A DNA stretch of 64,000 nt from Fredericiella sp038205395 (GTDB lineage Bacteria > Chloroflexota > Anaerolineae > Caldilineales > Caldilineaceae), in contig JBBRBX010000007.1 of the NCBI GenBank assembly GCA_038205395.1, forward strand, positions 11,759 through 75,758, given 5' to 3'. This document shows, piece after piece, positions 60,584 through 64,000 of this stretch (position 1 is its first letter; every line of letters begins with the position of its first letter). A program made the translations under genes and the position numbers. The notes under the pieces were generated by a model. The model was not told where the DNA came from and did no database searches. It saw only the letters and a program-made list of their open reading frames with translations.

Positions 60584-60606
<23 letters not shown>

Positions 60607-61348
60607 ACTGCTCCAGGGACAAATCATCAATTTCAAGCCATTGCGTAGCGTTTTTTGCTACCAGGCCGTGACGCAACCATCCGCTGGGATGCACTGCCAG
60701 ATATTGGTTGTCAATCCAAATGACGAGACCCAACGGGCCGGAGGGCGCCGGCGCCACCAGAACAGTGCGCCCATCCACACCAAACGTGGCTTGCTGCGTC
60801 TGCCAGTCCAGCACATACTCGTGCCAGTCGGTGAGAGAGGCGGTAAGCAGCGTCTCAGCAATGGCAAAGCGGCGCTCAAAAAAGGGCCAGAGACGGTAGT
60901 AAAGACGGCTGCTCAACATGGCGGGCGCGGCCAGCGCCGCCAGAGGCAAGGCGGCAACCGCGCCCGGCTGCAGCATATCCAGGCTTGCTGCCTTCCAACC
61001 CCAACCAGGGGTGGCCGCTGCAAGCCGCATGTCGGAGGGTGGCCCAGCATAAAAGAACCACAACGCACGCGGCAAGGCGGGCAGCCGCAGATCAGTCATC
61101 AAAAAAGGATCATTCCAGAAACCAAAACCTGCTGTGCCGCTTAGGACACCGGCAGGGTGTGAAAAACGCGCACGAACCGTCAGACGCAAGGGCGGGCGGT
61201 TCGGAAAACGGCTGCGCGGCAGCCCTGCGTAGTCATCCAACTGCGCGTTGCAGTAACGCTCTCCACGCGAGCGAGCGTTGAGCAGACGCAGCCCCTGCGC
61301 CGTCCGCACCAGCCCGCCGCCATTTACACCCAGCGTATTCCATGGCAT
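60584..61348 (-). CDS. Concanavalin-like/GH16-fold protein, unknown activity
   Basis: 254 residues from the ATG at 61348, with GGGAGG 7 bases upstream. A beta-sandwich is suggested by LRLTVRARFSHPAGVLSGTAGFGFWNDPF and WHEYVLDWQTQQATFGVDGRTVL, with GLVIWIDNQYLAVHPSG near 215-231. These are the pattern of the GH16/LamG-like jelly roll, but I see no ExDxxE catalytic signature, so it is more likely binding or structural. No signal peptide. It follows the methyltransferase gene by 31 bases in a minus-strand run. Confidence 0.6.
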
Positions 61349-61379
61349 GGAAAATCCTCCCCACACTGCACACATCCGC

Positions 61380-62036
61380 TTACATGCGCTCCCCGCTCGC
61401 AGGCAGTTGGGCGATCAGAATCGGCACAGCAGCCCAGCGGGCGGCGGCTGTATACCAATAAGCGTGCAGGCCGGCCGCGCGTACATGCTGCGCGATGGCC
61501 TCAATCTGCCCCAACGTGGGGTCGGCGTAAAAAACCGGCAGAGCGCGGCGCAAATGTTCATTTTGCAGACGCACCCAAAGCCCGCCTACTACCAGACGAC
61601 CGCCGGGCCGCAGCACGCGTGCGCACTCGGCCAGCGTCTCTGGCTGCAAAATGTAAGGAGCGGGAAAGGTGGCGACCACGGTGTCAAAGGCCGCGGCAGC
61701 AAAGGGCATGGCTTGGGCAGGAGCCAACACACACGCAGCAGCGCGTGCGCTGTGCGCCGAACGTTGCGCAGGCCGTCTCGCCGCCACAGTCTGCATGGCC
61801 GGCGACAGTTCCAGCCCGGTGACTTGCCAGCCGCAATCCGCCAGTTCAGCCAACAGTTCGCCACTGCCAAAGCCGATTTCCAGCACACGTGGTCCTTGCA
61901 CATGAGGAAGTACAGTGCGGCGCCAGGCAGGCCAGGCGCCGGCGCTGACCAGCCGGCTGATCAGATCATAGCTGCCGGCCAATTCATGATAGAGCCGTTC
62001 GCAGGCCCACAGATAAAGAGAACGAAAAGACCCCAC
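61380..62036 (-). CDS. SAM-dependent methyltransferase, class I
   Basis: 218 residues from a GTG at 62036, with GGGGGC 9 bases upstream, one base after the preceding stop codon. Motif I is VLEIGFGSGELLAEL, then VTGLELSPAM (motif post-I), a FDTVVATFPAPYIL region (motif II) and LRPGGRLVVGG (motif III). The first 35 residues (YHELAGSYDLISRLVSAGAW) resemble UbiE/Methyltransf_11 enzymes of small molecules. The substrate is unknown. Confidence 0.85.
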   Translation of the reverse strand: MGSFRSLYLWACERLYHELAGSYDLISRLVSAGAWPAWRRTVLPHVQGPRVLEIGFGSGELLAELADCGWQVTGLELSPAMQTVAARRPAQRSAHSARAAACVLAPAQAMPFAAAAFDTVVATFPAPYILQPETLAECARVLRPGGRLVVGGLWVRLQNEHLRRALPVFYADPTLGQIEAIAQHVRAAGLHAYWYTAAARWAAVPILIAQLPASGERM

Positions 62037-62037
62037 G

Positions 62038-63282
62038 TTACTTTTGCCCCCACTTGCTCTTCAAAGCCAGAATCCGCACGTAGGACGCCTCGACCCGCTC
62101 CTCGCTGATCTCTCCGCGCTTGACGGCGGCCAGCAGCGCGACCAGCGCCCGCTGCGCTACATCAGGGTCGTAGACGAGATTGTTGCCATACGCCAGCAGA
62201 TCGGCCCCCGCCTGGACGGCCAGCACTGCGGCCTCGGCAAAGCCATACTGCCCCGCCACAGCCTGCATGTTCATGTCGTCGGTGATGACCACACCGCTAA
62301 AGCCCAATTCGTCACGCAGCAGCCCGTTGATCGTCGCCTGTGACAGCGTGGCGGGATAGTCAGGGTCTAGCCGCACATTAAAAACATGCGCCGTCATCAC
62401 GCTGTCAACCGCACCCTGTCCGATCAAGCTGCGATAGGGAGCCAGTTCATTTGGCTGCCATGTGTTCGACACGTCCACGAGTCCCAGATGCGAGTCAGCC
62501 TGTGCGCTGCCGTGGCCGGGAAAGTGCTTGAGGGTGGTCGTGATCGCGTGCGCGTGGTGCGCGTCAATAAACGCTTGTGCCTGGGCGATGACAACCGCAG
62601 GATCGGCGGAAAAGCTGCGCCCCAGCGCGCCTATGGCAGGGCCAGCAGGATTGCTGTTGAGATCGACCACCGGGGCCAGATTGTGGTTAATGCCCGCCGC
62701 AGCCAGCTCTTTGGCCATCCTCTCCGCCTGCGCATAGGTAAACGCCGGGTCGCTGCGCTCGCCCAGTTCCTGCGCCTGCAGAGAGGGCGCAAAGCCATGC
62801 GCCGGATCAAGCCGCGCCACCCGCCCCCCCTCCTGGTCCGCTGCGATCAGCAGTGGGATGCGTGCCTGCGCCTGTAAATCGGCAGTCAGGTGGGCAAGTT
62901 GCGCCGGCGATTCGATATTGCGCTGCGCACTGCCCAGCGCCACGTCATAGTTGAACAGCACAACCGCGCCCACACCGCGCTGGGCCACATCTGCTACAAT
63001 AGGATCAGCGGGAACGGCGCGGGCGCCGCGAAAGCCCACCATGATCATCTGGGCCAGCTTGTCTTCCAGCGTCAGAGATACACCCGCAATACCCGCAGGC
63101 ACAGCCGTAGCCACAGCGTGCGCTTGCGGGATGGCGGTGGGCAGGCGGCCAGCCGCCGCAGTTGGCATTGCGGGTGCAGCGTCTGGGCGCATCGCCCCCT
63201 GGCAGCCGGCGACAGCAGCCGTCGCCAGCAAACCTACTGCACAGCGCAACAGTTTACGTCTCGAATAGGAAACTCCCGCCAT
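62038..63282 (-). CDS. nagZ: Beta-N-acetylhexosaminidase, GH3 lipoprotein (NagZ-like)
   Basis: 414 residues if it starts at 63282 (MAGVSYSRRKLLRC), which places a twin-arginine-like signal and lipobox AVAGC (Cys27) at the N-terminus. A start at 63360 has a better ribosome site (GAGGATAGAG) but would overlap the divergent LarA-like gene. The GH3 N domain is complete: LLIADQEGGRVARLD, TTLKHFPGHGSAQADSH (catalytic His) and GVVITDDMNMQAV (nucleophile Asp). NagZ removes N-acetylglucosamine from cell-wall muropeptides. An exported lipoprotein form, rather than a cytosolic one, occurs in several phyla. Confidence 0.85.
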   Translation of the reverse strand: MAGVSYSRRKLLRCAVGLLATAAVAGCQGAMRPDAAPAMPTAAAGRLPTAIPQAHAVATAVPAGIAGVSLTLEDKLAQMIMVGFRGARAVPADPIVADVAQRGVGAVVLFNYDVALGSAQRNIESPAQLAHLTADLQAQARIPLLIAADQEGGRVARLDPAHGFAPSLQAQELGERSDPAFTYAQAERMAKELAAAGINHNLAPVVDLNSNPAGPAIGALGRSFSADPAVVIAQAQAFIDAHHAHAITTTLKHFPGHGSAQADSHLGLVDVSNTWQPNELAPYRSLIGQGAVDSVMTAHVFNVRLDPDYPATLSQATINGLLRDELGFSGVVITDDMNMQAVAGQYGFAEAAVLAVQAGADLLAYGNNLVYDPDVAQRALVALLAAVKRGEISEERVEASYVRILALKSKWGQK

Positions 63283-63335
63283 TGGAGCCGCCGTTAAAGA
63301 CGCAATTGGCTTCTCTTCAAAGGCAGAAGCAGTCA

Positions 63336-64000
63336 ATGACAAACCGGCCATACCAGCCATCTCTATCCTCACTTCATATTCCTGCCGCATATCTGGGAGC
63401 CGTGATTGCGCCCCAGCCGCTCACCCCTGCAGCCGGCGCCGCTCAGTTGATCGCCGCTGCCCTGCGCAACCCTATCGGTGCACCCCCACTGCGCCATTTG
63501 GCAGCCGCCGGCCAGAAAGTAGCCATTCTGGTCGATGATTGTACGCGCAAAACGCCTGTTACGCAGATTTTGCCCAGCGTGCTGGCCGAACTGACCGCAG
63601 CCGGCGTGCAGCCGGAGGCCATTACGCTGGTCATCGCGTTGGGCACGCACCGCCCGCTCACAGCCGCTGAGTTGGAGGCCAAGCTGGGGCTGGCGCTTTC
63701 TGCCGGCTGCCTGATCGTCAACCAATCCTGCCGAGACGACACTGCTTTTGCCGCCGCCGGCAGCCTGCACTCTCCCCTGCCCGGACTGACACTGCCCCCC
63801 ATTCCGGCTTATGTCAACCGGGCGGTGCTGGCCGCAGATTTACGCATCAGTATCGGCATAATTACTCCCCACCTTGACGCCGGTTTCAGCGGTGGGGCCA
63901 AGATGCTTCTGCCCGGCGTGTGCAGTCTGGCTACGGTTGATGCCTTTCATCTGGCCTCAGCGTTTGTACCCGGCAACCAGTTAGGCAACGCGGAGGCCCC
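63336..64000 (+). CDS. LarA-family protein (nickel-pincer lactate racemase-like), 5' part
   Basis: The frame opens with ATG 63336 and runs off the window, so 221 residues are visible. Homology to LarA/DUF2088 proteins extends upstream of any later start: IPAAYLGAVIAPQPL, then ALRNPIGAPPL. The LarA motifs are VDDCTRKTPV (the site of the TR pair; the His of SDHTRP is Cys here), ALGTHRPLTAAEL (His), FSGGAKMLLPG (pincer-cofactor Lys) and DAFHLASA (His). LarA enzymes racemise lactate or other 2-hydroxy acids with a nickel pincer cofactor. No larB/C/E genes are visible to the end of the window. Confidence 0.8.
   Translation, partial: MTNRPYQPSLSSLHIPAAYLGAVIAPQPLTPAAGAAQLIAAALRNPIGAPPLRHLAAAGQKVAILVDDCTRKTPVTQILPSVLAELTAAGVQPEAITLVIALGTHRPLTAAELEAKLGLALSAGCLIVNQSCRDDTAFAAAGSLHSPLPGLTLPPIPAYVNRAVLAADLRISIGIITPHLDAGFSGGAKMLLPGVCSLATVDAFHLASAFVPGNQLGNAEA

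Overview
The window looks like chromosomal DNA of a GC-rich, heterotrophic bacterium. My best guess is Chloroflexota (Caldilineae or Anaerolineae type). The grounds are the solute-binding lipoproteins with long Ala/Pro tails, a TPR-CHAT protein next to a DUF5666 protein and a subtilase, the LYLP-type C-terminal tails on secreted proteins, and abundant sugar ABC systems. This is inference from gene style; no rRNA or tRNA was found to anchor it.

Region 1 (1-22000) is a carbohydrate island. After the 3' end of an RbsB-type binding protein (+ strand, ending at 496), almost everything runs on the minus strand as two long operons plus a regulator. A SorC/DeoR-type regulator (20811-21818) lies upstream. 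Operon A (20374 to 15591) encodes a MalE/F/G-type importer and an apiosidase-like hydrolase. Operon B (15336 to 565) encodes a SAF-domain dehydrogenase, two zinc polyol dehydrogenases, an RbsB/C/A/C importer, a TIM-barrel sugar isomerase, a SIS isomerase, two FGGY kinases and a GH140-like hydrolase. Strong sigma-70 promoters precede the regulator, operon A and operon B. A shared GTTC-N4-GAACA element sits just downstream of two of them. The enzyme set fits uptake and catabolism of a branched or rare pentose released from plant glycans; apiose is the leading hypothesis.

Region 2 (22000-33130) is protease-rich. It has a secreted trypsin/V8-like protease, an orphan DrrA-type ABC ATPase with a small membrane protein, and a five-gene + strand cluster: ECF sigma factor, zinc anti-sigma-like protein, TPR-CHAT caspase-like protease, secreted subtilase, and a secreted protein of six DUF5666 repeats. 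A strong terminator closes it at 33083. The subtilase carries one DUF5666-like domain itself. This is my main candidate for an undescribed system.

Region 3 (33288-40650) is a complete seven-gene Mrp/Mnh cation/proton antiporter operon (A to G), translationally coupled to a MalY/PatB-type aminotransferase.

Region 4 (40680-47500) holds an apparently leaderless AAA ATPase-SPFH protein pair, then an AT-richer gene for a large protein with an embedded APH-type kinase domain, a CPBP membrane protease, an MFS transporter remnant and a small ABM-domain monooxygenase.

Region 5 (47545-53076, minus) has a membrane-anchored clostripain-type protease overlapping a GH127 beta-L-arabinofuranosidase, and a GH130 enzyme. 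Region 6 (53278-59127, plus) has a tandem DinB-fold protein, an unknown protein, SufE, a Ca2+/H+ exchanger and an NADP-malic enzyme of the phosphotransacetylase-fused type with a CRP-like site in front. Region 7 (59308-63282, minus) has a DAO-type flavoprotein, a lectin/glucanase-fold protein, a methyltransferase and a NagZ-like lipoprotein. The window ends inside a divergent LarA-family gene. Intergenic regions repeatedly carry stem-loops built from the same few words (GGAAGTG, GACACCGAG, CAATAGAC).
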